The notes under the pieces: generated by a model
Told to the model about the DNA's origin: nothing
Databases searched by the model: none
What the model saw: the letters and a program-made list of their open reading frames with translations, nothing else
NCBI RefSeq assembly: GCF_963259705.1
Contig: NC_081844.1
Location: 42,039,341 to 42,103,340 of the forward strand
Origin: Myotis daubentonii
Lineage: Eukaryota; Chordata; Mammalia; Chiroptera; Vespertilionidae
Direction: 5' to 3'
DNA length: 64,000 nt
Translations under genes and position numbers: made by a program
Shown: positions 44,366 to 54,683 of the stretch, one piece after another
How positions within the stretch are numbered: position 1 is the stretch's first letter
How the letters are laid out: every line of letters starts with the position of its first letter

Positions 44366-45560
44366 ATTTTGATTTGCCCATGAATGGGGCTCAGGGAGAC
44401 CTGTCAGAGACCTTAATATGTGCTCCCTAGAGCTGAGGGAATGAATGAGACTGGAGTTTCCTCAGGCCAGGAAAGGATGAAAAGAGATGCAATTAAAGAC
44501 CACTCTCCCCATGAAAGTGATGGAAAAAGAGAGGTCAACTCGGGGGCAACAATATTTCTTCCTAGCATGAAAAAATAATGCATGAGCTTCCTGTGGCAAA
44601 GACGTCATGGAAAATAAGCAAGTTGGAGAAATTTTGAAGGGAATCTTGATGGTGATTCTTGCCCATAAGAGGCTATTAAGTGTCCCAAGATGGCAAAAAG
44701 AGAAATATTACATATAGCAGATAACCTTCAAGTTATAGGTTTGAAAAGTCATGAGTAACCTTAAACATTATGTAAGGGAACAGGAAAAAAGTTGCCACAC
44801 AGTATGGGTTTGAAGAAACTCTACAGAACATAGTTAAATTGCTTTCTCAGCACCCTGTTGATTTTTGTCCTTGAACATAAGCATTACATTGAGATCACCT
44901 ATTGTTTTGTTCTCCCTCTTTTGGTGGTTTAAGCAAAACTGAGACAAAAAGAGACTGTAACAGTGTTGTTATCAACCACCCTCTGGAGATATCCAGCTTG
45001 CTGCAAATCCAGTCCTTAAAAAGAGATATTCCTTTTTTACACATCTTAAAATTGATGTTAAAAGGGGAGATTTTAAACTATAGGTATTCATAACTTCCTC
45101 ACAGCATAGCTAATGTAATTTTTATACTGTATGTTTTAATATTTCCTTGCAATGTTGAAGTAATCTTGTTCTGTACTGGAAACAGTGTGTTTGGAACAAG
45201 GGGAGAAAACACACCAGGGGAGCAGAAGGGCCAAGGGCACCGTTTCTTTCTTTCTTTCTCTTTCTGTGGAGTTTTTTCTCGAGGGAAAATATCCCAAATG
45301 TTCATGAAGTGACAAGGGAAGTTTTTGTTTTGGGTTTGCTTTCCTTCTTAAGGTCCCAGCACTTACACAATATCAGAAGCAAAAGCAAGGCTGCAGGAGA
45401 GCCAGAAAGAACAGGACTGGGAAAGTGATAAATATTGGCACTACATATTTGCCTGGTCACAACTAGAAATTTAATTCAGGAGAGAGACAGAGAATCATGA
45501 ACACTTTAAGGTCAAATGAGGAAAGCCTTCAGCAGTCAGGGACAAAGACTTCACCATAGG
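44366..45560. other. No recognisable feature
   Basis: Unassigned. The short frames at 44902 and 45099 have no recognisable domains. A TTTC microsatellite fragment lies near 45243-45262. Confidence 0.5.
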
Positions 45561-45562
45561 AT

Positions 45563-45764
45563 GGCCCTGGCCAGTAAGGCTTAGTTGGTTGAAGCATCAT
45601 CCAGTGCACCAAAGGGTAAATGCTCAACTCCCGGTCAGAGCACATACCCAGGTTGTGGGTTCAGTCCTGGGAGTGTATGGGTTCTCTCTCACACAAATGT
45701 TTCTCTCTCTTTCTCTATCACCTCCCCCTCCCTCTCTCTCTAAAATCAAGTTTAAAATAAATAA
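45563..45764 (+). mobile_element. VES-type SINE, older subfamily
   Basis: Head GCCCTGGCCAGTAAGGCTTAG, GCACCAAAGGGTAAATGCTC, GGTTGTGGGTTCAG, a CT-rich part and an A-rich tail into which the next Helitron inserted. Confidence 0.85.
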
Positions 45765-46006
45765 TCTATATATATAAAAGCCTAAGTGACCGGCCGACCA
45801 GCTAACTGGCTCCTAGATATGATGTGCATTGATCACCAGGTGGCAGATGCTTAACACAAGAGCTGCAAAGCAACAGTAACTTTGCAGAGTGCCCTCTCGC
45901 GCTCTAGGACCCCTCCGGGGATGTTGAATTGCTGGTTTTGGCCCAATCCCTGCAGGCCAGGCCGAGGGACCCCACCAGTGCATGAATCCATGCACTGGGC
46001 CTCTAG
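45765..46006 (+). mobile_element. Short HeliBat-type Helitron
   Basis: Begins TCTATATATATAAAAGCCTAA directly after A and ends with the palindrome AGTGCATGAATCCATGCACT and GGGCCTCTAG at 46006, followed by T. 242 bp, non-coding. Confidence 0.88.
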
Positions 46007-46302
46007 TAATAATAATAAAAGAAATAGGACAGGTAACACATTTAGGAAAAGGAAGTTAGGTAAGAGTTTAGGGTTTGTTTGCTTGTTTGTTTACAATAAG
46101 CAGCGGTTAGGACTTTTGGCTAGGAGGCTAGCAAGCTGAGACAGGGACATAGCAGAAAGAGCTAATACAAACGAAGAAATCAGACACCAGGAAACAATGC
46201 AAAAGCAGAATCTGAAATTCAGGGTCAGAGGAACTGAAATCTAAAGCCAAAGTGATAGATGTAAGATGAGGTATTGGGGTTGCAATTGAAATTGTGTTAA
46301 TA

Positions 46303-46538
46303 TGCCAAAACCGGTTTGGCTCAGTGGATAGAGCGTCGGCCTGCGGACTGAAAGGTCCCAGGTTCGATTCCGGTCAAGGGCATGTACCTGGGTTGCGGGC
46401 ACATCCCCAGTTGGGGATGTGCAGGAGGCGGCTGATCGATGTTTCTCTCTCATCGATGTTTCTGACTCTCTATCTCTCTCCCTTTCTCTCTGTAAAAAAT
46501 CAATAAAATATATTTAAAAAAAAAAAAAAAAAAAAAAA
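46303..46538 (+). mobile_element. VES-type SINE, young-looking
   Basis: Near-consensus copy with a long pure A tail (about 24 A). Flanked by a perfect 15-bp duplication GAAATTGTGTTAATA at 46288-46302 and 46539-46553. The intact tail and duplication suggest recent insertion. Confidence 0.94.
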
Positions 46539-46553
46539 GAAATTGTGTTAATA

Positions 46554-46960
46554 AGAAATATGTTAATAAATGTTTGCATCCCATTCCTCCTTAACCCCAC
46601 TCCCCCATGAAAGGATGGTTAAAAGGAACCCCAAGCCCCACCGACACAGAGGCTCCCAGGGTGGGTAGCCTTCCGAGTAGTCTCTGGTAAATGAGATGGA
46701 GAAATTTGAGGAACAGTGAAGTTCCTGACAACTAGAAAAGATTCAGAAAATAATAAGTTCTGATTCCTTATTTATCATACTAAACTCTTTGCCTCTTTTC
46801 CCTGCCAGAGGAACTAATATTTTTTAATCATGTGTCAGAATATCTCTATAGAGCAATTTTATAAGAAAAGATTGGAGGTAATCTTCACAAATGTTAACAC
46901 CTTATTCAGAATGCTACGGCATTGGCTTCAAGACATCTGAAGTCCTTATGAGCAGCAGGA
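46554..46960. other. No recognisable feature
   Basis: Unassigned sequence. Confidence 0.45.
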
Positions 46961-46968
46961 TTTAAGAA

Positions 46969-47599
46969 TGCTATTTGACCCAGTAATCCCACTGCTAGGA
47001 ATATATCCCAAGAAAACAGAAACACCAATCAGAAAGGATATATGGACCCCTGTGTTCATAGCAGCACAATTTACAATAGCTAAGATTTGGAAACAGCCTA
47101 AATGCCCATCAGCAGATGAGTGGATTAGAAAACTGTGGTACATCTACACAATGGAATACTACACTGCTGTAAAAAGGAAGGAATTCTTACCATTTGCAAC
47201 AGCATGGATGGACCTGGAGAGCATTATGCTAAGTGAACTAAGCCAGGCAGTGAAAGAACCACATGATCTCACTCATTTATGGATAATAAAGAACATTATA
47301 AACTGATGAACAAAAATAGATACAGAGGCAGAGCAGCATGGAACAGACTGTCAAATGACAGCGGGAAGGCTGGGGAGGGTTGGGGTTGGGGGAAGGTTAG
47401 AGATCAACTGAAGGACTTGTATGCATGCATATAAGCATAACCAATGGATGCAAGACACTGGGAGGGGTGTGAGGGCATGTGCCAGGGGGTAGGGGAGGCT
47501 GGGGGAAGGTCAATTGGGGGGGAAAAAAAGAGACATATGTACTACTATTTGTAATACTTTAAACAATAATAAATAAATAAATAAATAAATAAAAGTTAC
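46969..47599 (+). mobile_element. 5'-truncated LINE-1 (ORF2 C-terminus and 3' UTR)
   Basis: The open frame 46968-47306 runs through the C-terminus of L1 ORF2p (IPLLGIYPKKTET ... IWKQPKCPSADEW ... MEYYTAVKRKEF). A G-rich 3' UTR and a TAAA-repeat tail follow (47566-47593). TTTAAGAA at 46961-46968 and 47600-47607 is the probable target duplication. The frame is better kept than in the copy at 12755, so this one is younger. Confidence 0.92.
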
Positions 47600-47607
47600 T
47601 TTAAGAA

Positions 47608-48162
47608 AATGGAAGAAAAAAAAAAAAAGAATGACACTGAGCCTTACTGGCAGGGCCATCCTTTGGGAGGATGTGTCACTGATTATATGAGTCAAGTGCC
47701 TGAAGGTAACTCTCTGCCTTTGACTCCAGTGTGGACGCTCACTATTGCTGCTAGATAAGTTAACATTTGGGGAGATAAGGTGGCATCAACCTCAAATACA
47801 GTGAAATTCATTTTTAAAAGCCTCCTCTCTTGAAGACAGGTGAAGTATAAAACAGGAAGAAGGGTTAGAAGTTGAGGATCTGTCTTTACATTTGCTGCTC
47901 TATCCCACCACATTTCTAAATTGGGTATTTGGTCACCATGAAATGTGATCAAGACATAGTCAGATGCAGAGAATATACATTCATTTTTCCCCCTTTGGAA
48001 CACTGGATTCTGTGTGTCCCTCATTACCAAGTCACTGACACTATAGGTAAGAGAAAGGGTCAAAGCTATCACATAATGACTCAGAGCATTGTAGCTGGGA
48101 TGGGGCGGGGGGGACTTTGAATTCTATTCTTCCCAAGAAAGGAAGGTTTTTAAAAGGAGCTC
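47608..48162. other. No recognisable feature
   Basis: Unassigned. The minus-strand open frame at 47692-48072 (126 codons) has no domain I recognise and no conserved context. It may be chance. Confidence 0.45.
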
Positions 48163-48168
48163 CTTCCA

Positions 48169-50113
48169 TGCCAGGAGCCGGTCCATGCTTGCTGTTTCAA
48201 GGGACCTGGCATATATGGCATACTGTTCTTAATATGTTTTTTCACCTTCTTGGCACTATGTGTTTTAACCAAGGTCTCTGAGAAAGGTTGTTTACCCAGG
48301 TAGGGATTTTTCCCCTGAAGTTAGGGAGGGAATAAAACCTCTTAACTAAGTGCCAGGCCGGTAATTAATCACTTTAACTACGAACAATCATGCTTAAGCT
48401 ACATAATCTTTACTCCCTGGAATGGAGATAAGAAACGCCCTAACCTTTGTAATAGAGATTGTTAGGATTGAATCAACTGGTATAAATACAGATGTAACAA
48501 GACAGCAAGAGACAGAACTTAGAACACAGAACTAAGAAGAGAGAACCTACAGACAGAACCTACACAGAACCTACAGACAGAACTTCGCTGGAGAGAACAT
48601 GGCAAAAGATCCTGGACAGAAACTGGCCTCAGAACCTGCCGGGGTCCAGCCCCAGCGGGTCCAGGGGTCCCCAAAGGTGTGGACGGAGTCGGCGAAGAAG
48701 GAAGGGCACAGAGATAGCGTTCAGTTGATCAGCAGCCTAGCCAGGATCTCTAGCCAGGATCTCCAGCCAAGTTCTGGTCTGGATCTCCAGAGAGGTTCTG
48801 CTTCGGATCTCCAGCGAGGCTCTGCAGCCATGTTCCCTCGCTAGGTTCTCCAGCCAGGTTCTGTCCAGGCTCTCCAGTCAGGTTCAGTGTCCAGGTTCCA
48901 GTCAGGTTCTCCTGCCAATCTCTGTAGTCAGGTTCAGTCCAGGATCCCTTGCCATGTTCTCCCGCTGGGCTCTGTCTCTAGGCTCCGAGGCCAGTCCCTG
49001 TCCAGGATCCTTCGGCATGCTCTCGCCAGCGAAGTTCTTCTGTCTCTAGAGAATGTTCTGTGTGGGTTCTGTGCCTAGGCTCTGTCTCTCTTGGTCCTGT
49101 CTTCCAAGCCCTGTGTTCTCAGTTCTGAGTTCTGAGTTCTGTCTCTTGCTGTCTCTAGATTCTGAGTCGCCAGATGCCGGGGTCCAACCCCAGCAGGTCC
49201 AGGGGTTCCCAAAGGTGTAGATGGAGTCGGCGAAGAAGGAATGACATGGAGACAGCGTTCAGTTGATCAGCATCCTAGCCAGGATCTCCAGCCAAGTTCT
49301 GGTCTCGATCTCCAGAGAGGTTCTGCCTCGGATCTCCAGCCAGGTTCTGTGGCCATGTTCCCTTGCTAGGTTCTCCAGCCAGGTTCTGTCCAGGTTCTCC
49401 AGCCAGGTTCAGTCACCAGGTTCTAGTCAGATTCTCTTGCCATGTTCTATAGTCAGGTTCAGTCCAGGATCTATTGCCATGTTCTCTCCAGCGAAGTTCT
49501 TCTGTCTCCAGGCTCCGTGTAGGTTCTGTCTTCTGAATTCTCTTCTAAGCTCTGTCTCTCTCTGTCTTATTACATCTGTATTTATACCAGTTGATTCAAT
49601 CCTATCAATCTCTATTACAAAGGTTAGGGCGTTTCTTATCTCCATTCCAGGGAGTAAAGATTATGTAGCTTAAGCATGATTGTTCATAGTTAAAGTGATT
49701 AATTACCCGCCTGGCACTTAGTTGAGGGGTTTTATTCCCTCCCTAACTTCAGGGGAAAATCCCTACCTGGGGATTCAACCTTTCTCGGAGAGGTGACCTT
49801 GGTTAAAACACAGCGCCAAGAAGGTGAGCAAACATATTAAGAACCGTATGCTATATATGCCAGGTCCCTTGAAACAGCAAGGATGGACCGGCTCCTGGCA
49901 AGAACCTAGAGACAGAACCTAGCAAGGGAACATGGCTACAGAACCTCGCTGGAGATCCGAAGCAGAACCTCTCTGGAGATCGAGATCAGAACTTGGCTGG
50001 AGATCCTGGCTAGGCTGCTGATCAACTGAACGTTGTCTCCGTGTCATTCCTTCTTTGCCGACTCCGTCTACGCCTTTGGGGACCCCTGGACCCGCTGGGG
50101 TTGGACCCCGGCA
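48169..50113 (+). repeat. 5' LTR of the provirus, split by a nested element
   Basis: The U3 start TGCCAGGAGCCGG is at 48169; TATA-like TATAAATA near 48481; R with AGAACYTA-type short repeats; interrupted at 48637-49900; the U5 end GGACCCCGGCA is at 50113. Over 48169-48534 it differs from the 3' LTR at only about 3 positions. Confidence 0.9.
48637..49900 (-). mobile_element. Nested element of the same ERV family: full LTR plus partial R-U5 unit
   Basis: Flanked by a perfect 6-bp duplication AGAACC at 48631-48636 and 49901-49906, the integrase signature, so it entered as one unit. Read on the minus strand, a full LTR (49900 down to 49175; TGCCAGGAGCCGG...GGACCCCGGCA) is followed by two bases, TGGCG (the start of the primer site) and then directly by R-U5 sequence of a second LTR to 48637, ending GGACCCCGGCA. 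No U3, gag, pol or env lies between. The open frames here are repeat-derived. Confidence 0.9.
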
Positions 50114-50115
50114 TA

Positions 50116-50133
50116 TGGCGCCCGAACAGGGAC
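50116..50133 (+). promoter_or_regulatory. Retroviral primer-binding site, tRNA-Lys type
   Basis: TGGCGCCCGAACAGGGAC, two bases after the LTR end, is complementary to the 3' end of tRNA-Lys3, the reverse-transcription primer of this class. Confidence 0.92.
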
Positions 50134-50378
50134 CCCTAGGTAAGCGCCCCGCACTCGGGACGGATAGGACTCCACCGTAGGAAGAGGGTGGATAGTCTTC
50201 GCCGACTCCGTCCACACCTTTGGGAACCCCTGGAAAAGGATTCCCCTAGGTAAGCCCCTCCCCCCCCAATGAGAACCCCACACTCGGGACGGATAGGACT
50301 CCACCAGAGTGCTACAGATCCCCCTATAGAAGATAAGTAGGGTAAGAAGGTGGATAGTACAGAACTTAGATTGAGAAG
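50134..50378 (+). repeat. Provirus leader with duplicated U5-leader block and two splice-donor-like sites
   Basis: CCTAGGTAAGC (GT at 50140) fits a major splice donor. About 110 bp further, a second CCTAGGTAAGC (GT at 50250) follows a copy of U5 (GCCGACTCCGTCCACACC at about 50199). CACTCGGGACGGATAGGACT occurs at about 50152 and 50281. So U5 plus leader was duplicated and the primer site between the copies was lost in the second. Confidence 0.82.
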
Positions 50379-50708
50379 ATGTGCCTTACTGAGTCCAAAG
50401 AAAGAAGACTCTGTATTGATTCTTAGATTGAGAAGATGTGCCATACAGAGTCTAAAGAAATAAGACTCTGTATTGATCTTTTAACACATATGCTTGCTAG
50501 CAGAGGAATTAAGGTTACTCCCCGTCAGACAGAACGTTTTATACAAGAAGTATGTCCATGCTTTTCTGAGGAAGGAAAGGTAAATGTAATGGCATGGGAG
50601 AAGGTAGGCCCAAGGAGCCTTATCCTAAACCCCACTGCAGCCTTTCCACCCTGGGAAAGTGCAGGATTGGCAAGCTCTCCCTGGGGTGATAGAATAGGAC
50701 TCAGGTAA
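50379..50708 (+). pseudogene. gag-like N-terminal remnant of the provirus
   Basis: Two ATGs 57 bp apart (50379 and 50436) begin near-identical 57-bp tandem copies. The first copy ends in TAG after 15 codons; the second opens a 90-codon frame to 50708. Its first ~55 residues resemble a betaretroviral matrix domain in pattern (short helical start, a CP-F-EEG-type stretch, then a W-KVG motif), which in an intact virus would target Gag to the membrane. After that the frame is a fusion with unrelated, proline-rich sequence, consistent with a large internal deletion. It encodes no complete Gag domain set. Confidence 0.6.
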
Positions 50709-50792
50709 TAGCAGAAAGTGCCAATCGTACTCTTAAAATGGATACAAGAGAGCATTTCAGGTTTTTCTTTTTAATGCCTGCTTTTAAAAAAA

Positions 50793-50808
50793 TAAAAAAG
50801 GGGGAATT
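50793..50808 (+). promoter_or_regulatory. Polypurine tract of the provirus
   Basis: AAAAAAGGGGGAATT directly before the 3' LTR is the plus-strand primer site for reverse transcription. Confidence 0.88.
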
Positions 50809-51510
50809 TGCCGGAAGCCGGTCCATGCTTGCTGTTTCAAGGGACCTGGCATATATGGCATACTGTTCTTAATATGTTTTTTCACCTTCTTGGCACTATG
50901 TGTTTTAACCAAGGTCTCTGAGAAAGGTTGTTTACCCAGGTAGGGATTTTTCCCCTGAAGTTAGGGAGGGAATAAAACCTCTTAACTAAGTGCCAGGCCG
51001 GTAATTAATCACTTTAACTACGAACAATCATGCTTAAGCTACATAATCTTTACTCCCTGGAATGGAGATAAGAAACGCCCTAACCTTTGTAATAGAGATT
51101 GATAGGATTGAATCAACTGGTATAAATACAGATGTAACAAGACAGCAAGAGACAGAACTTAGAACACAGAATTCAGAAGACAGAGCTTAGAAGAGAATTC
51201 AGAAGACAGAACCTACACGGAGCCTGGAGACAGAAGAACTTCACTGGAGAGAACATGGCAAGGGATCCTGGACTGAACCTGACTATAGAACATGGCAAGA
51301 GAACCTGACTAGAACCTGGTGACTGAACCTGGCTGGAGATCTGAAGCAGAACCTCTCTGGAGATCCAGACCAGAACTTGGCTGGAGATCCTGGCTAGAGA
51401 TCCTGGCTAGGCTGCTGATCAACTGAACACTGTCTCCGTGTCCTTCCTTCTTCGCCGACTCCGTCCACACCTTTGGGGACCCCTGGACCCGCTGGGGTTG
51501 GACCCCAGCA
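50809..51510 (+). repeat. 3' LTR of the provirus
   Basis: Starts TGCCGGAAGCCGG and ends GGACCCCAGCA; intact U3, TATA-like box near 51121, R repeats and U5. Next to the right copy of the CTTCCA duplication. Confidence 0.93.
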
Positions 51511-51516
51511 CTTCCA

Positions 51517-53674
51517 GACAAGTAATTGTAATAGTCTAAGGCTGGGATTACATGAGATTCAGATTGGAGTTGGGATTCATCAAGTGACAAGAAATATGAG
51601 GGGATCATTCCAGAGGAGGATTAGTGTTAACAGGTGACATGAGCACCAACAGGTCAAACTCCAGAGAGGAAACAAGGTTCTCAATTGCAAAAATACTCAT
51701 AGGGCCTAACCAACAGGCACATGTATGGGGAATTCTGAATGACAGAAAAATTATCCAAAAAGGGTCTGTGTGAGGAGAACCTGTGTTAAATTTTAGCTTC
51801 TAAAAATCATAAAAATTCCTGATAGTGTTGCCCCCAAAATAGGTGAAGCGAGAACTCAGACTAATGGTGGTAATCAAAAGTGTGGTTAATGTGATATTGA
51901 GCTACTTTTTAAAAGGACAGAATGTCTGTACATACTTGGTATAAGAATAGAAAGTAATATTTAAAGAACTAAAGGATGTTGCCCGATGGTTTTGAGTAGT
52001 TCAAGATGACAAAAATTAGCCTATTTTTGAAAAATAGTGGTTTTGCAAAATAATTCATTACTTTTCCCCCCCAAAAAATGTCTGATGTTTTTAGTGAGCT
52101 CTGCATCTTTCCTACGGGCTTTTGAACTTTCGGTCCTGAAATTGGTTGTCACCATGGATTTGGGGGAGTGGAAGCAGAGGCACAGGTGCCTGAAGAGACA
52201 ATCCTGGAGACAATCCTAACACCAGACAGCTTCACCTTTGCTTTCATACTGAAAAGAAATTGAGAAGAGTCCAAGAAAAAAAAAAATGGAACTTTCTAGA
52301 ACCCCACCACAAGGGGGGATGAATCAATAGGTTCATATTTATTTAAGAGGCAGGACATAGGACAAAAGACTACTGTTTACCAAACGATGTTTTATATGTC
52401 TTACCAGTTTCTGACAGCCCAGGTAGACTAATCGAGAATTCTCCATTTTTTATCTACAAGTGTCAAAGTGCTAATGCCCTGTCAGTCTGTCCATGGACGT
52501 GGCTCCCAATCAGGCTGAGAGGCTCTAGAAATCTTAATATGGTATGTGATTTCAGATGCCTGCAAATCATATGGCTACAGATCTCTGAGACAGAAATATG
52601 TTTCTTGGGTCCCAGGACGTACATATACACTTTCACCCTTCCAGGGTATGTTAAGCAGAAGAGGCTAAAGTATATGACAACCCTAAACTATCAAGGGTAG
52701 ATGCTTTGGTGTAGAAATTTTAAATGCCACTTCAAATGTTTTATTGGCCCAAACTAATAACATGGTTCTACTCCGTCACAGAGGGCAGAAAGTTTAGTCT
52801 TCCAAGTGTCAAGGAGATAGAAGTCAGTGAGCAAAACTATGGACTACCACACCTAATGAGTAATCTCAGCTAACTCCAAAGAGCTCACCTGGTGCTGGGG
52901 GAAGGCCTTTTAAGGATGCTACCAACCTCAAGGAGGATATAGGACCTCTTGATTCTTCTGGTCCCCAGTCTATTATTGCTTAAAAATAAATCACATACAT
53001 TACAGTGAGATGGTACATGGCAAACTAGAAATAAAGCAATGCAAAGTTCTTTGATAGTAAAAATCAAACACTATAGGTTTCCATAAGTATTTCTATACTC
53101 AGGGTTATCTGACTTAGAAATTCTTAAGAAAAGAGGAAGTATAAAAATTTCATGATAGCATTATAGGCAAAGAGGTGTTGGTCCTAGTCTTTCAGCTGAG
53201 AGATCAGAGTCAAGAATATGCAGTTCACCTGTTTGGAGTGGTGCCACAATAGATCCAAAGCTCATAAACTGTCACATAAATTGTACACGTGGACGACTAT
53301 TCCTGTTTTCCAGTGTAATTTACTGAAGAGTCTTAACTCAGTCTCCTTCAAACATGTAATGATTTTGCTCTTTTACAATCACTAACTGCAACCATGCTCT
53401 GTTGAACCACCATTTCTTATCTCCCTTAATGGCATCCTAGATAAGTCCTAAAACTTCATATTGACTTTCAGTTAGTAGAAAGCTCTAATACAATTTCACA
53501 CAGCAATATTATATCAATATTATATTTGGTTTAATATTCCTCTTCTCCCCCTCCCCAGTATTACCCTCTGGGTTTATGCCAAAGAACTGGGGGGGGGGGG
53601 GGAGATGGGGTGGGGAGCAGCTGGATCAACTTTGCTCTTCTACCACCATAGTAGTTAAGATCCCAGCCAGGGAA
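51517..53674. other. No recognisable feature
   Basis: Unassigned. The short frames at 52037 and 52885 have no recognisable domains. A 12-base G-run lies at about 53590. Confidence 0.5.
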
Positions 53675-54245
53675 TAAAATCCCAAGCCTGCCTCCTTCTA
53701 GACTTCTCCAATCATCATGAATGTGTCTCCTGAAGTGCCCCCTCCTGAAGTGCTGGACAATCTCTGTACCTCCCTCCAGGTCCACTCCCACCTTCTGTTC
53801 TCTGCTCTGGGTCCCTAAGAAGCTGTTCTCTACATGAAGCTTCAACTGGGCTCATTTTGCTCATTGGCTTCTGGTTGGATTGGGCCAAAGGGAGGTACTG
53901 GCACCAGATCAGAGGCTGGAGAGAGATACTGAGGTATTTATTTCCTTGATCCTCCCCCCCTTTGCTGGGGCCCCCATTTCCAATGACTGTGTCCCTCTTC
54001 AGAAGACCATGGGTCTTGGCAGGCTGCCCTCCTCTCCAGCTACAGCTCTGGGTTCTAGCAACCCTTTCCTCTCCTCTCTCTTTGGGCGAGTGGTGGCTAG
54101 AGCTTCCCACTGTGGGTAAAGCCAGGATGCTTCACTGTGTCTTGTTGGCTTCCCTTAACTCTGTTCACACCTTTGTAAATAGTCCCTCCACTAATCTCTC
54201 CTCAACTGCCCTACTTGAGTGTGCCATCTGTTTCCTGTTGGGATG
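53675..54245 (+). repeat. Ancient mammalian interspersed repeat
   Basis: GGCTTCTGGTTGGATTGGGCC, GAGGTATTTATTTCCTTG, CACACCTTTGTAAATAGTCC, CTCCTCAACTGCCCTACTTG and GTGTGCCATCTGTTTCC are in the order of a well-known old mammalian dispersed element. The overlapping open frames on both strands are fortuitous. Class not assigned. Confidence 0.6.
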
Positions 54246-54454
54246 TTGAATAGAAAAGGGCTGAGCACTTCTTTTCCTGCCCCAAAGGAAGGGAGGGGAA
54301 ATCCCAGCATCCCTATGCTGAGGACTCTTCATCCGAACAATATCCTCCATCGATCCTCTGCTTCTCCCCTAACTGTTGTACTTATTCAGAAGAGTGTAAG
54401 ACTGGTGATAAAGGAAGCAAGGAAGGTTTAAAAACCTCATTATAAGCCCTAGAG

Positions 54455-54675
54455 CAGTGGTTCTCAACCTTGGCTGCACATTAGAATCACCTGGGAATCT
54501 TTTCAAAATCCTGATTTCTGGGCCTCATCCTCTGGAATTCTGTTACTTTGTTACTAATGTTGTGGCCCCACCCCACAACAAAGAAACAGAATTTCCGGAG
54601 GATGAGGCCCAGAAATCAGGATTTTGAAAAGATTCCCAGGTGCTTCTAATGTGCAGCCAAGGTTGAGAACCACTG
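54455..54675. mobile_element. Palindromic (foldback) hAT element
   Basis: The left arm CAGTGGTTCTCAACCTTGGC and the right arm GCCAAGGTTGAGAACCACTG are exact inverses, and the similarity continues through about 100 bp per arm (CAAAATCCTGATTTCTGGGC / GCCCAGAAATCAGGATTTTG). Perfect 8-bp duplication CCCTAGAG at 54447-54454 and 54676-54683. Confidence 0.9.
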
Positions 54676-54683
54676 CCCTAGAG

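Larger units (their letters stand above)
48169..51510 (+). mobile_element. Deleted betaretrovirus-like provirus with a self-family insertion in its 5' LTR
   Basis: One provirus with a perfect 6-bp duplication CTTCCA at 48163-48168 and 51511-51516. Order: 5' LTR (48169-48636 and 49907-50113, split), primer-binding site (50116-50133), leader, a short gag-like frame, polypurine tract (50793-50808), 3' LTR (50809-51510). No pro, pol or env is recognisable; the internal part is only about 695 bp, so it cannot replicate by itself. The tRNA-Lys-type primer site and 6-bp duplication fit class II (betaretrovirus-like) elements. The 5' LTR was later invaded by another member of the same family on the opposite strand (48637-49900). 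Confidence 0.93.

Noticed and set aside
47692..48072. Minus-strand open frame of 126 codons
   Set aside because: No recognisable domain or paralogue, no gene context. Kept as unassigned; length is within chance for this window.
49263..49673. Open frame of 136 codons within the retroviral LTR region
   Set aside because: It is the antisense of LTR R repeats (AGAACCTGGC-type units), giving a Ser/Arg/Gln repeat peptide.
53561..54350. Cluster of open frames (up to 131 codons) on both strands
   Set aside because: They fall on an ancient interspersed repeat and contradict each other; no domain or splice context.
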